Below, in pieces: positions 1 to 7,473 of a DNA stretch of 63,334 bases. The stretch comes from Planctomycetota bacterium (GTDB lineage: Bacteria > Planctomycetota > Phycisphaerae > Phycisphaerales > SM1A02): NCBI GenBank assembly GCA_003671055.1, contig QWPV01000005.1:12485-75818 (forward strand), read 5' to 3'. The number at the start of each line of letters is the position of its first letter. The first letter of the stretch is position 1. The position numbers were made by a program, and so were the translations under genes. Below the pieces are notes generated by a model that had not been told where the DNA came from, did no database searches, and was given only the letters and a program-made list of their open reading frames with translations.

Positions 1-33
1 GTGATGATTTTGCCGCTTGGGGCAGAAATCATC
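1..33. repeat. REP-like hairpin, copy 1
   Basis: An imperfect palindrome with arms GATGATTTTGCC (3-14) and GGCAGAAATCATC (21-33) around a GCTTGG loop. Two further copies lie at 5525-5555 and 5612-5642. There the arms read GATGAATT and AATTCATC, so both arms changed together and pairing was kept. It sits just beyond the stop codon of serC and is followed by a tandem 19-bp repeat. Its left edge may be cut by the window boundary. Confidence 0.8.
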
Positions 34-71
34 AGAAGCGCTCAACTACGCCAGAAGCGCTCAACTACGCC
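33..71. repeat. Tandem 19-bp direct repeat at the serC 3' end
   Basis: The word CAGAAGCGCTCAACTACGC occurs twice back to back. The right copy runs into the stop codon of serC. AGAAGCGCTC is also the right flank of the two hairpin copies at 5.5 kb, so this word belongs to the same repeat family and has been duplicated here. Confidence 0.7.
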
Positions 72-1213
72 TGCTTCTTCTTGAAGTCGTCCATGAACTC
101 AGCGAGGAGTTCGCTGCCGTGTGCAGGGAACGCGTTGTAGACGCAGGCACGGATGCCGCCCCAATCGCGGTGACCGCGGAGACCGAAGAGGCCAGCCTTC
201 TCGCTTTCGGCGACGAATGCATCGACGAGTGCGTCGGACGGAAGTTGGAAGGAGATCGACATTTGGCTGCGGCAATCATCGCGCATGGATGGACGATAGA
301 AGCCGTTGCTGCGATCGATCGCGGCGTAGATGTTCGCGGCTTTTTTCGCGTTGAGTACGGCGAAGACTTTCGGTCCGCCGTGATCAGCGATCCACTTCGA
401 CATGAGACCAATCACGCGCACGCCGAAGGTTGGCGGCGTGTTTGGACGCGAGTCTGCTTTCGCGAAGTTTGCGTAACTGAGAAGCCCTGGAAGTGACGCA
501 TCTGCTTTCGCGAGGAAACTCTTCTTCACGAGAATGAGCGAGATACCACTGGCGCCGAGATTCTTTTGTCCGCTCGCGAAGATAAGTTCGTGTGCGTCGA
601 GTGCGTACTCGCGACTGAAGAGATCGCTTGTCGCATCGCACACCAGTGGCGCGTTGACTTTCGGTGGTCGCGCGAATTGCGTGCCTTCCACAGTGTTGTT
701 CGAGCAGTAGCAGAAGTACGACGCGCCAGTGCAGTCGGCGATTTCATTGTCGGCAGGCACGTGATCGAATCGGCACGATGCGCCATCAAACACGGTGCGC
801 GTGTTGCGGACTGCGCGCGTTTCAATTTCACCCTTGTGTGCCCACAAGCCTGTGTCCGCAAACGCCGCGAATCCATCCTTCGGAATGAAGTTCATCGCGA
901 TGAGCGAGAAGTGCTGCATCGATCCGCCCGGAAGGAAGAGGACTTCCCAATCCGCGCCGAGGCCCGACGCGCGACGCACGCTGTCGTAGGCTTCCGTGAG
1001 GAGGCGGTCATACGAAGGACCGCGATGGCTGTGCTCGAGAAGTCCGATGCCTGTCCCATCGAGATCCATGATCTCACGCTGCAACTGTTCGAGAACGCTC
1101 TCGGGCATCTGCGCAGGACCCGCAGAGAAGTTGTAGACGCGGCCGTTGCGCGGGGTAGTTGGCGGAAGTGGAGTCGTCATCACTGTTGCTCGTTGGGCGG
1201 AAATCGTGGTCAT
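65..1213 (-). CDS. serC: Phosphoserine aminotransferase
   Basis: A PLP-dependent class V aminotransferase that converts 3-phosphohydroxypyruvate and glutamate to phosphoserine in serine synthesis; it also serves pyridoxal phosphate synthesis in many bacteria. The start of the conserved part reads VYNFSAGPAQMPESVL, as in SerC. The PLP lysine lies in ASGQKNLGASG, and the C-terminal GHRDWGGIRACVYNAFP is the usual substrate-binding end. The reading frame stays open to 1417, but the start at 1213 gives 382 residues and has GAAGG about 11 nt upstream. A second ATG at 1180 gives 371 residues, closer to the usual 360, without a clear ribosome site. It stands alone, divergent from the next gene. Confidence 0.93.
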   Translation of the reverse strand: MTTISAQRATVMTTPLPPTTPRNGRVYNFSAGPAQMPESVLEQLQREIMDLDGTGIGLLEHSHRGPSYDRLLTEAYDSVRRASGLGADWEVLFLPGGSMQHFSLIAMNFIPKDGFAAFADTGLWAHKGEIETRAVRNTRTVFDGASCRFDHVPADNEIADCTGASYFCYCSNNTVEGTQFARPPKVNAPLVCDATSDLFSREYALDAHELIFASGQKNLGASGISLILVKKSFLAKADASLPGLLSYANFAKADSRPNTPPTFGVRVIGLMSKWIADHGGPKVFAVLNAKKAANIYAAIDRSNGFYRPSMRDDCRSQMSISFQLPSDALVDAFVAESEKAGLFGLRGHRDWGGIRACVYNAFPAHGSELLAEFMDDFKKKQA

Positions 1214-1308
1214 TGAAGTGCGTGCCTTCGAAGAGGGAGAGACAACTGTAGCGTTGACGTGCAATCCTGCGGTACAACCGCGCTGAGCGCCGATGGAGAG
1301 GGTTCTCC

Positions 1309-1668
1309 ATGTTGCTCGAAGCCCTGCCGACATTCGTACCGCGCCAGTTTCAGTGCCTGTCCCCATTTCGCTTCGAACGGAGAGAAACACCCCGCTGGAA
1401 GCTAGAAGGATCCGCAAGCGTGATCGCGCTCGGCGCCGAACTCGGCGAGACCTTCGAACTCACCACTCTCGAAGGCGCGCCATGGTGGCTGCAGGGGATG
1501 TGCCATCAGCCGCAGCCGCTCCCCCCAATCGGAGCCGAAGTCAGTGTGGGATTCAGCAACCCAGAGTTCCGGCACTCAAGAGCAACCGTCGAGCGCATCG
1601 AAACTCGCGAGCATTGCGAGCAAGGGACACGCGTCGCACTGCGGTTCATCGACGCGCCAGTAGCGTGA
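1309..1668 (+). CDS. Small PilZ-like domain protein
   Basis: A 119-residue protein. ERRETPR near residue 27 matches the RxxxR half of the PilZ c-di-GMP-binding motif. The chain ends in a VALRFID-type strand common in PilZ domains. The second PilZ motif (D/NxSxxG) is not clear: the equivalent region reads LEGAPWWLQG. So either the domain is degenerate or the resemblance is by chance. The start has GAGAGGG about 7 nt upstream. It is divergent from serC. If it is a real PilZ protein it would fit with the HD-GYP protein and pilus machinery nearby, but that link is inference. Confidence 0.5.
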   Translation: MLLEALPTFVPRQFQCLSPFRFERRETPRWKLEGSASVIALGAELGETFELTTLEGAPWWLQGMCHQPQPLPPIGAEVSVGFSNPEFRHSRATVERIETREHCEQGTRVALRFIDAPVA

Positions 1669-1689
1669 AGAACTGCGAAGCGCATTGGA

Positions 1690-1765
1690 GAGCGCATTGG
1701 ACAGGCAAGCCAAGATCACAATTCTGTCGCGGAGCTGTGCCTGTCCTCAATTGGTGTCCTTCGAG
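1690..1765. repeat. GACAGGCA dispersed element, copy A
   Basis: A 76-bp unit from GAGCGCATTGGACAGGC to GTGTCCTTCGAG. The ends are inverted: ATTG-GACAGGCA on the left and TGCCTGTC-CT-CAAT on the right, able to form a long hairpin. Copy B, 95 bp downstream, differs at one base. Each full copy is preceded by a partial GAGCGCATTGGA word. Confidence 0.8.
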
Positions 1766-1784
1766 GGAGAGCGCATTGGACAGA

Positions 1785-1860
1785 GAGCGCATTGGACAGG
1801 CAAGCCAAGATCACAATTCTGTCGCGGAGATGTGCCTGTCCTCAATTGGTGTCCTTCGAG
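1785..1860. repeat. GACAGGCA dispersed element, copy B
   Basis: Nearly identical to the unit at 1690-1765 (GAGATGTG in place of GAGCTGTG). It lies just before the convergent membrane protein gene that ends at 1901. Noncoding. Confidence 0.8.
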
Positions 1861-1900
1861 TGGTCTCGATTGGACGATTGGACGCCGCCCAGGACCGCGA

Positions 1901-3517
1901 TTATTGAATCGTCACGGTCTCGTGCAACTGGATTTCGTACACGCCGGACATCGTTGGTGAGGAGATCAGCTTGCCGTCGACGTCGAATGTCGGCACAAAT
2001 CTCTTCCACGCTTCGCCCCAGAGCACGATCCAGCCACGCGCGCGAATCTCGTGCATTCCAGGTGTGAGGGTGAAAGCGGTTTCGTAGCGGAGTTGTGATT
2101 CAGGAAGGAGAGATAGCTGGCGTTCTGCTGGCTTCAGCGCGCGGTAGAAGCTGTCTAGATCGTGATTCATGAGCGACAACTCGCTGCTCGCGCTCCATGC
2201 AGCGCCATCGACGGAGATCCCGCCGAAGACAAACCGCGGGGTCGCGTCGCGGCCGAGGATGAGTGCGCCAAACTCTGGCGAGACTGTTGCTGTCGTGACG
2301 CCGTCTTCCGTTGATACTTCAAGCTCAGCAAGGACGATCGCGCGTGCAGCCGCTTCTCGCGTGCTCTCCGGCACTTTGCCAGACGCGAGCGCGTTGACGA
2401 GAAAAGCGAAATCAAACACGGGGCGAGGTCCATCAGGCGCGGCTTGCGCAATCAAGAGCTCCGCGGCGCTTGCGGCTTCGGCCGGTGAGAGTGTGGCGAC
2501 GTTGAGCGATTGGAAAAAGCCATACGATGGTCCTGTCCACGAACTCCACCACAGTTGAGTCGAGAGCGGAAGTTGCTTCGCCAGCCCGAATCCGCCGGTC
2601 ATTGGAATGAGCATCATCAGCGGAATGATGAGGAGGACGAGTGACCGGCGACGATTGGTAGCACGGTCCATGCGCGCTACGGCGCCGGGCTTGGTGAGAT
2701 CGCTGCCGCACTCGAGGCAGAGCTTGGGTTTGAGGTCGGCGCACTGTTGTTCGCACTTCTTGCACCGCAGGCGCCCCGGTCGTGCCATGGGACCGAGGAA
2801 CACGGCGACAAGCATCATTGGGAGCATCCACCAACAGCCGCTCAGCATACTCAAGAGAATTGAGCGGCCGAAGATGGCAGATACCACGGCCGCTATGGAC
2901 GCGAAGTACATGACATGGAAGAGCCAATAGGGAACACTTGCGCGCACACGCATCATCGTGGTCGCATTCGGGTCATTCGAAACGGTGACGACGTGCATAG
3001 ACGCGCGGCGATAGGGCCCGATCGCGCCGCGCCACAGGCGGGAACCGATGCTCGCTGCTGGGCGCAAACTCTCAGCGAGGCGAACCAACTCGACGCTGCT
3101 AAGCGCGGAAGCGGCCGTATCCACCGTTGCGAGCGCTTCCCAGTAAGCGAGCAACTGCGGTTGCTCTTTGGCGGAAAATCCATGACGCTCACATGGAGTC
3201 ATGTCAACGCGCGTCTTGCACCACGGACATGCGCAACCACGCGATTCCCAAACGATTGGATGAAACTGAGTCCAACGCGAATCCGTTCGACGCTTCCACG
3301 CCCACCGGCCAACAGCGATAAGGAAAACCACGAGCGCGACCCACAACAAGAAATCAGACGAGATCGGCACCTTGATGAAGTACCACGCCGCGCAGAGGGC
3401 GACGACGAAAAGCATCTCGAACATCATGGCGCAATAGATGAACCACTTGTTCCGAAACTTGGGTGCGAGGCTGTCCCATTCCGCCTTGGTAATGTTCCAG
3501 CCGTCTGATTCTGCCAT
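1901..3517 (-). CDS. Membrane protein with Cys-rich zinc-ribbon-like motifs
   Basis: A protein of about 538 residues that I cannot assign to a named family. Two hydrophobic helices come first (around residues 25-45 and 52-72). A Cys motif CACPWCKTR follows, then further hydrophobic segments, and a second cluster of CKKC, CADLKPKLCLEC type that looks like a zinc ribbon. After another transmembrane helix (LVLLIIPLMMLIPM) comes a long C-terminal domain that ends in a beta-rich stretch, probably outside the membrane. A start at 3547 is also open and would add ten residues; 3517 begins MAESDGW. Zinc binding is inferred from cysteine spacing only. Confidence 0.6.
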   Translation of the reverse strand: MAESDGWNITKAEWDSLAPKFRNKWFIYCAMMFEMLFVVALCAAWYFIKVPISSDFLLWVALVVFLIAVGRWAWKRRTDSRWTQFHPIVWESRGCACPWCKTRVDMTPCERHGFSAKEQPQLLAYWEALATVDTAASALSSVELVRLAESLRPAASIGSRLWRGAIGPYRRASMHVVTVSNDPNATTMMRVRASVPYWLFHVMYFASIAAVVSAIFGRSILLSMLSGCWWMLPMMLVAVFLGPMARPGRLRCKKCEQQCADLKPKLCLECGSDLTKPGAVARMDRATNRRRSLVLLIIPLMMLIPMTGGFGLAKQLPLSTQLWWSSWTGPSYGFFQSLNVATLSPAEAASAAELLIAQAAPDGPRPVFDFAFLVNALASGKVPESTREAAARAIVLAELEVSTEDGVTTATVSPEFGALILGRDATPRFVFGGISVDGAAWSASSELSLMNHDLDSFYRALKPAERQLSLLPESQLRYETAFTLTPGMHEIRARGWIVLWGEAWKRFVPTFDVDGKLISSPTMSGVYEIQLHETVTIQ

Positions 3518-3663
3518 GGTGAGCTCTGTGAATCCCTGCAGCTGCATAAAGGTTCAGGTGACCTCGCGGCACTTTCGCGAATGGATTGATTATCTGCTCG
3601 GCACGCGCGAAAGGTAACTCAGTCTGAACGTCATCGTGAACGGGGGAGCGCATTGGACAGACA

Positions 3664-3730
3664 GAGCGCATTGGACAGGCAAGCCAAGATCACGATTCTG
3701 TCGGAGACATGTGCCTGTCCTCAATTGGAG
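3664..3730. repeat. GACAGGCA dispersed element, copy C
   Basis: Same left arm (GAGCGCATTGGACAGGC) and right arm (TGTGCCTGTCCTCAATTGG) as the pair at 1.7 kb, with several changes in the loop. A partial GAGCGCATTGGACAG precedes it at 3647. It lies just upstream of the membrane protein gene start, so that gene is flanked by copies of the element on both sides. Confidence 0.75.
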
Positions 3731-3954
3731 AAGGCGGTGCGCCCTTTCGGGTGCTGCTGACCTTGCGGTGTGGTGGATCTGTGCGGGCTTCTTGGTTGCT
3801 GAAATCTTGAAGTCGTGGGCGAAGCGCTGTTTATCGCGAGAGATGAATCCGATGTTTGAACTGTCCTGCGGAAAGGAATCCACGCGACTGCTGGAGGGAG
3901 GGTCGCTTTGGATAGGGGATTCGCATGACCGTCGACGCGGTGTCGCAACCGCGT

Positions 3955-4100
3955 TGGCATTTCCCGCCTCGCCACCGAAAGGTGACGAGCGGATTTGGAA
4001 GGGTGCCTGCGTCGGGCGCCAGTGGGAGTTTGAGGAGCCGGAGCTTGTCTCCGGAGGCAGCGCTAAGTTCCCCTTTCCGGGGTTGCGCGCACTTTGAAAG
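3955..4100 (+). promoter_or_regulatory. Possible structured 5' leader of the pilin operon
   Basis: Three stable hairpins follow each other. One is CGCCACC-GAAA-GGTGACG with a GNRA loop, extended by flanking GC pairs. The second is GGTGCC/GGGCGCC. The third is CCGGAG-CTTGT-CTCCGG. They end about 15 nt before the prepilin start codon. A leader riboswitch upstream of pilin genes is known in Geobacter (GEMM class), but the conserved GEMM core was not found here. The function is unknown and the call rests on fold potential only. Confidence 0.3.
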
Positions 4101-4111
4101 GGCATTGACTT

Positions 4112-4510
4112 ATGAAGCAACGGATCACTCGTGGTTTTACTCTCATCGAAATTCTGATTGTCGTTGTCATCTTGGGCATCCTTGCCGCCATCGTCATTCC
4201 TCAGTTCACGAACGCTTCGCAAGAAGCTGCTGAATCGAGCGTCAAGAGCCAACTGCAGACGGTGCGCAGCCAGATTGAACTTTATCGAGTGCGCAACAAC
4301 GGCAACCTGCCAGGCACGATGGATGATCTTGTTCAGCCACCAAACGGCGAAGATCCATACCTTCAGCGCTTGCCAGTGCTTCCTTCGTCCTTCGAGTTTG
4401 TTTGGGGCGACAACGCCGCCACCGCCACGCACACGGAAACCACGTATTGCACCTTCACTGGCGCGACACTTCCGGAAGGCCTGACGCTCGCTGAGATTGA
4501 GAACTGGTAA
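4112..4510 (+). CDS. Type IV prepilin, likely major pilin or pseudopilin
   Basis: A 132-residue prepilin. The short basic leader MKQRITRG is followed by the class signal FTLIEILIVVVILGILAAIV, with Gly at -1 and Glu at +5, so it should be cut and methylated by a prepilin peptidase. The mature part is small (about 124 residues), as in GspG/PilA-type major subunits, and ends in a region with two Thr-rich strands and a single Cys. AAGGG lies 9 nt before the ATG. A strong terminator-like hairpin follows at once, the usual arrangement that lets a major subunit be made in excess over the minor genes downstream. It is first in the 15-kb machine operon. Whether it builds a pilus or a pseudopilus cannot be settled. 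Confidence 0.85.
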   Translation: MKQRITRGFTLIEILIVVVILGILAAIVIPQFTNASQEAAESSVKSQLQTVRSQIELYRVRNNGNLPGTMDDLVQPPNGEDPYLQRLPVLPSSFEFVWGDNAATATHTETTYCTFTGATLPEGLTLAEIENW

Positions 4511-4533
4511 ACCACAATCGCCCGACGCAAATA

Positions 4534-4570
4534 CAGAGCCGCGGAGCGAAAGCCCGCGGCTCTGTTTGCC
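4534..4570 (+). terminator. Hairpin after the major prepilin gene
   Basis: An 11-bp perfect stem CAGAGCCGCGG / CCGCGGCTCTG with a 9-nt loop, followed by TTTG. The U run is short, so it may be a partial terminator or an mRNA 3' stabiliser. It would separate a high-level pilin transcript from the operon downstream. Confidence 0.65.
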
Positions 4571-4683
4571 TTCGCGGCCCTTTGTGTAAGAGACACGTCG
4601 AGTCGGAGATTCGAGTTGGAGGCACACCAACCACCTTGAGCGCGCGGTCCCACGCCTCGCACTCTCTTGGAGCGCCAGACGCA

Positions 4684-5064
4684 ATGCGACGAACAGCATT
4701 CACACTAATTGAAATTCTCACCGTCATCGTGATTCTTGGAATCCTTGCCGCCATCGTGATCCCCTCTTTCTTGTCGCCCGTCGGTGAGGCGCAAGTATCG
4801 AGTGCACGCGGGCAGCTGCAGACGATTCGCAGCCAGATCGAGCTCTTTCGCGCGAGAAATGGCGATTTGCCACCAGTTGCGGGCGCGGACGGAGTCGACG
4901 GACTCTGGGAGGCACTCATCACCAACCCTGTGGGCGGCACAAGTTTTCTTGATCGCATCCCCCGATTACCGAGTGATTACGCACTGACTTGGGATGGGGT
5001 TCGGCTGAACATGCGCTACGAAGGCAGCGACACAACACTTGCTTTGGAGGTTCCAACATGGTGA
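4684..5064 (+). CDS. Second type IV prepilin-like protein
   Basis: The 126-residue product starts MRRTAFTLIEILTVIVILG. The prepilin cut would be after Ala, with Phe at +1 and Glu at +5. The segment QLQTIRSQIELFRARNGDLP matches the same part of the upstream pilin, QLQTVRSQIELYRVRNNGNLP being its equivalent, so the two are paralogues, probably from gene duplication. An upstream in-frame start at 4582 would put 34 unrelated residues before the leader and is unlikely. Its stop overlaps the next gene by 7 nt. Confidence 0.8.
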   Translation: MRRTAFTLIEILTVIVILGILAAIVIPSFLSPVGEAQVSSARGQLQTIRSQIELFRARNGDLPPVAGADGVDGLWEALITNPVGGTSFLDRIPRLPSDYALTWDGVRLNMRYEGSDTTLALEVPTW

Positions 5065-5426
5065 ACAACGCAACACGCAATCGTCTCACACGCTCGCTCA
5101 TCTTGTGCGGTGCAATCACGGGGCTTGCAGCGGGATACTTCATCGGTGCGACGCAGCGCGAAGCGGATGCTGTTCCGCCGGATCCATCCAATGGTGGAGG
5201 TTCGGTGCGAATTTCTGGCGAAGCTCCAGGCTCGCCCGGTGCTGCGCTTGATCCTGCACTGCAACGCGCTGAACTCGCGGGTGAGATGCGAGCGCTGCGT
5301 GCAGAAGTTGCATCGTTGCGTGAGACGCTCACGAGTGGGAAGACGAAAGTGCAAGTGACGAATCTCAAGGAGCTCGACATCGGCAAGGCCGTGCAGGCAG
5401 CGATGCAGTCGTCGCGAACGCCGTAA
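5058..5426 (+). CDS. Small membrane-anchored coiled-coil protein
   Basis: The product has 122 residues. One N-terminal hydrophobic helix (SLILCGAITGLAAGYFIG) is followed by a Pro/Gly-rich linker and a short coiled coil (ELAGEMRALRAEVASLRETL). It ends in a small domain with KVQVTNLKELDIGKAVQ. TTTGGAGG sits 7 nt before the ATG, and the start overlaps the end of the preceding pilin gene, so co-translation is likely. No named family was recognised. Its place between prepilin genes suggests a role in assembly of the same filament; this is inference. Confidence 0.65.
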   Translation: MVNNATRNRLTRSLILCGAITGLAAGYFIGATQREADAVPPDPSNGGGSVRISGEAPGSPGAALDPALQRAELAGEMRALRAEVASLRETLTSGKTKVQVTNLKELDIGKAVQAAMQSSRTP

Positions 5427-5468
5427 TTTCGCGTGATTTTTGTGACGACGAGGAAAGGAGTGACTGTT

Positions 5469-6203
5469 GTGAACCGCAATGCAGGCGAATGCCGGCTCCG
5501 CCGGCGAGCCGTACAGAAGCGCGTGATGAATTTGCCGCTTGGGGCAGAATTCATCAGAAGCGCTCAAACAAGGCGAAGCGGATTCACTCCGCGAGCCGTA
5601 CCAAAGCGCGTGATGAATTTGCCGCTTGGGGCAGAATTCATCAGAAGCGCTCCACTCTCGCGCGCCTACACACTCATTGAAGTGTTGATCGTGGTGACTG
5701 TGCTCGGTCTTGCTGGTGCGTTGCTCACGCCACTCTTGGGTAATCGCGGCGACTTCGACGTGCAGGCCGCAGTTCGCATGCTCGTTGCAGATCTCACCTT
5801 CGCGCAATCGGATGCACTTGCGATGCAAGAAATTCGGCGCGTGCATTTCTACGAAGACGGCACAGGCTGGTGTCTTGTGAGTATCGAGGAAAGCGAAATG
5901 TCGAGCAGCTTCGATGCGTCAAGCGCGAACTACCTTTCCGATCCGCTTGCTGGAAGCGAGCGACAACTCGCGTACATCGTGCAACTCGGTGATGGACGAT
6001 TCGGCGGCGCGCACATTGAGAGTGTCGAGATTGATGGAACGAAACGCGAAGTAACGTTTGACGAACTTGGCGGCACCGTTGCACCGTCGGGACTTCCGGG
6101 AAGTGGGGGCTCAATCGTGCTCTCCGCGCCAGGGGTTCGCTACCGCATCGACCTCGCGCCGGTCACCGGTAAAATAGTGGTTGCCCGCATAAATGGCGGG
6201 TAA
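5469..6203 (+). CDS. GspH/FimT-like minor prepilin with a long repeat-derived leader
   Basis: The mature part begins AYTLIEVLIVVTVLGLAGALL and continues as a GspH/FimT-type minor pseudopilin (VRMLVADLTFAQSDALAMQ). It ends in a beta domain with GVRYRIDLAPVTG. The GTG at 5469 has AGGAAAGGAG 8 nt upstream, a strong ribosome site; a GTG at 5433 is also in frame. The odd part is the leader. About 65 residues precede the prepilin signal and consist largely of two in-frame copies of an 87-bp repeat, each encoding RVMNLPLGAEFIRSA from the REP-like hairpin. Ordinary prepilin leaders are 5-20 residues. The true start may lie closer to the signal, or the leader may be tolerated. Confidence 0.7.
   Translation: MNRNAGECRLRRRAVQKRVMNLPLGAEFIRSAQTRRSGFTPRAVPKRVMNLPLGAEFIRSAPLSRAYTLIEVLIVVTVLGLAGALLTPLLGNRGDFDVQAAVRMLVADLTFAQSDALAMQEIRRVHFYEDGTGWCLVSIEESEMSSSFDASSANYLSDPLAGSERQLAYIVQLGDGRFGGAHIESVEIDGTKREVTFDELGGTVAPSGLPGSGGSIVLSAPGVRYRIDLAPVTGKIVVARINGG
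5506..5653 (+). repeat. Two tandem 87-bp units with REP-like hairpins inside a gene
   Basis: Units begin at 5506 and 5593 with GAGCCGTAC and share the hairpin GATGAATTTGCC...GGCAGAATTCATC (5525-5555 and 5612-5642). The unit is 29 codons long, so duplication kept the pseudopilin reading frame. It is the same family as the hairpin at position 1. Confidence 0.85.
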
Positions 6204-6339
6204 TGCGCGCCCTTTGGCGTTCGGGTTTGAGGCGTGAGCGCATTCGTACGCAAATCTCCCGAGTGGGGCAAAAGCCCTGCCCTCATTATGTCGACGCAGT
6301 TTCGGTGGCTCTCTTTTCCTTCCACCGGAGGTCCGCGTC

Positions 6340-7473
6340 TTGTTCAGTTTTCGAAACTCAAATTCTGCATGCGGACCAGTCGGGATCGACTGCGGTTCTG
6401 ACGCGCTTCGACTTCTGCAACTTCGCACAGTCGCTGGTGGAACGATTACATCGCATCTTGAAGTTTCTGTGGCGCGTGAGCAACCACTTGCGCCACTCGC
6501 GCGTCGTGATTCTGGCGCTGCATGGATTCGTGCCGCGGAAGAAGCTGCCGAAGGATGGCGCACAGCGCGATTTCGTTCTTCACGCTTCGTGCTGAGCTTG
6601 CCCGCGCCTCGCACGCAGTTTCAAATCGTGTCGCTGCCTTCACTCGCGCGTGCCGACTTTGAACGCGCCTCGCAATGGGAAGCGAGTGATCGCTTCGGCA
6701 TGGATCACGGGGATTTGTGCGCAACAGCGCTCCCTACGAATGCGCCAGCGACGACGGATGGCAAGGGCGAATACTTACTCGTCGCCGTCGAGCAGTCCTT
6801 TGTCGAAGCGATGCTTGAGCCTTTCTTGCGTCGCGGCCTCGAACCGGTTGCCGTCGAGCCACGCTTCGCATCAGCAGCGCGAGCAGCGAGCCGTCACGCG
6901 CGCCGTGAGGCGGATCGTTCGCGCGTCCGCGGTGTTGTGCTTGTCGGACGAGATGAAACAACGATCCTTGTGCTGCGCGGCGATGAAATTGCATTTGCGC
7001 GCGAGTTGCCTTCTGGAAACCTCGCGATCGATCAGGCGATCAGCGAGCGACTCGGTCTCTCGATGGAAGATGCATCGCTGCTGCGGCAAGAGATCGCACT
7101 CTCGCCAAGCACGCCTTTCACATCGCACGCTGCGCAAGCTGCGCGCGATGCAGCACGACCAGTGCTCGCGATGATTGCAAATGAGGCGACGATGTGCTTC
7201 CGCTACTACTCAGTGCGATTCCGCGGAGGGACTCCTTCATCCGTGCTCGTTCTCGGCAGTGGTGATGGCGCGCTCTCGCAGGAAATCAAGCAGGCTTCTG
7301 GCATTGCCACGGCGGTGGATGATGAACGATCGTCGTTTCAGACGCTCGCGTTGTCGCTGAGCGAAGCAAATGTCCGCAGCGATTCGGCGCTCTGGCTCGC
7401 AGCCTATGGCGCTGCGTGCAAATCTTCAGCGACACCTCGTGCCGCGCAAACCACGCAGAGGGACGCCGCGTGA
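6340..7473 (+). CDS. pilM: PilM-like actin-fold assembly protein
   Basis: A 377-residue cytoplasmic protein of the PilM family, the actin-like platform that binds the N-terminus of PilN on the inner membrane. Early GIDCGSDALRLLQL is the first actin-fold phosphate loop. Later VRGVVLVGRDETTILVLRGDEIAFARELPSG is the second subdomain, and SSVLVLGSGDG comes near the end. A TTG start at 6340 is supported by GGAGGT 7 nt upstream. The family usually has about 350 residues, so the length fits. It overlaps the next gene by 4 nt (GTGA), as in pilMNOP operons. Confidence 0.8.
   Translation: MFSFRNSNSACGPVGIDCGSDALRLLQLRTVAGGTITSHLEVSVAREQPLAPLARRDSGAAWIRAAEEAAEGWRTARFRSSRFVLSLPAPRTQFQIVSLPSLARADFERASQWEASDRFGMDHGDLCATALPTNAPATTDGKGEYLLVAVEQSFVEAMLEPFLRRGLEPVAVEPRFASAARAASRHARREADRSRVRGVVLVGRDETTILVLRGDEIAFARELPSGNLAIDQAISERLGLSMEDASLLRQEIALSPSTPFTSHAAQAARDAARPVLAMIANEATMCFRYYSVRFRGGTPSSVLVLGSGDGALSQEIKQASGIATAVDDERSSFQTLALSLSEANVRSDSALWLAAYGAACKSSATPRAAQTTQRDAA

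Larger units (their letters stand above)
3548..4111. other. 564-bp gene-free region upstream of the first pilin
   Basis: No convincing gene. An open frame at 3636-4097 runs through the dispersed repeat and has no homology-like features, so it was rejected. The left part carries repeat copy C. The right part, next to the pilin start, contains several strong GC-rich hairpins that may form a structured leader. The start of cluster 1 transcription is probably in here, but no clear -35/-10 pair was found. Confidence 0.6.

Noticed and set aside
3636-4097. Open frame of 153 codons between the membrane protein and the first pilin
   Set aside because: It starts inside a dispersed repeat, has no ribosome site or domain, and covers the hairpin-rich leader region.
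3955-4100. GEMM c-di-GMP riboswitch
   Set aside because: The conserved core (GGCAAACC and GACGCAAAGC type words) is absent; kept only as an unassigned structured leader.
3590-4699. 369-codon antisense frame across two pilin regions
   Set aside because: Shadow of the coding strand: it spans a clear prepilin gene and intergenic repeats in antisense.
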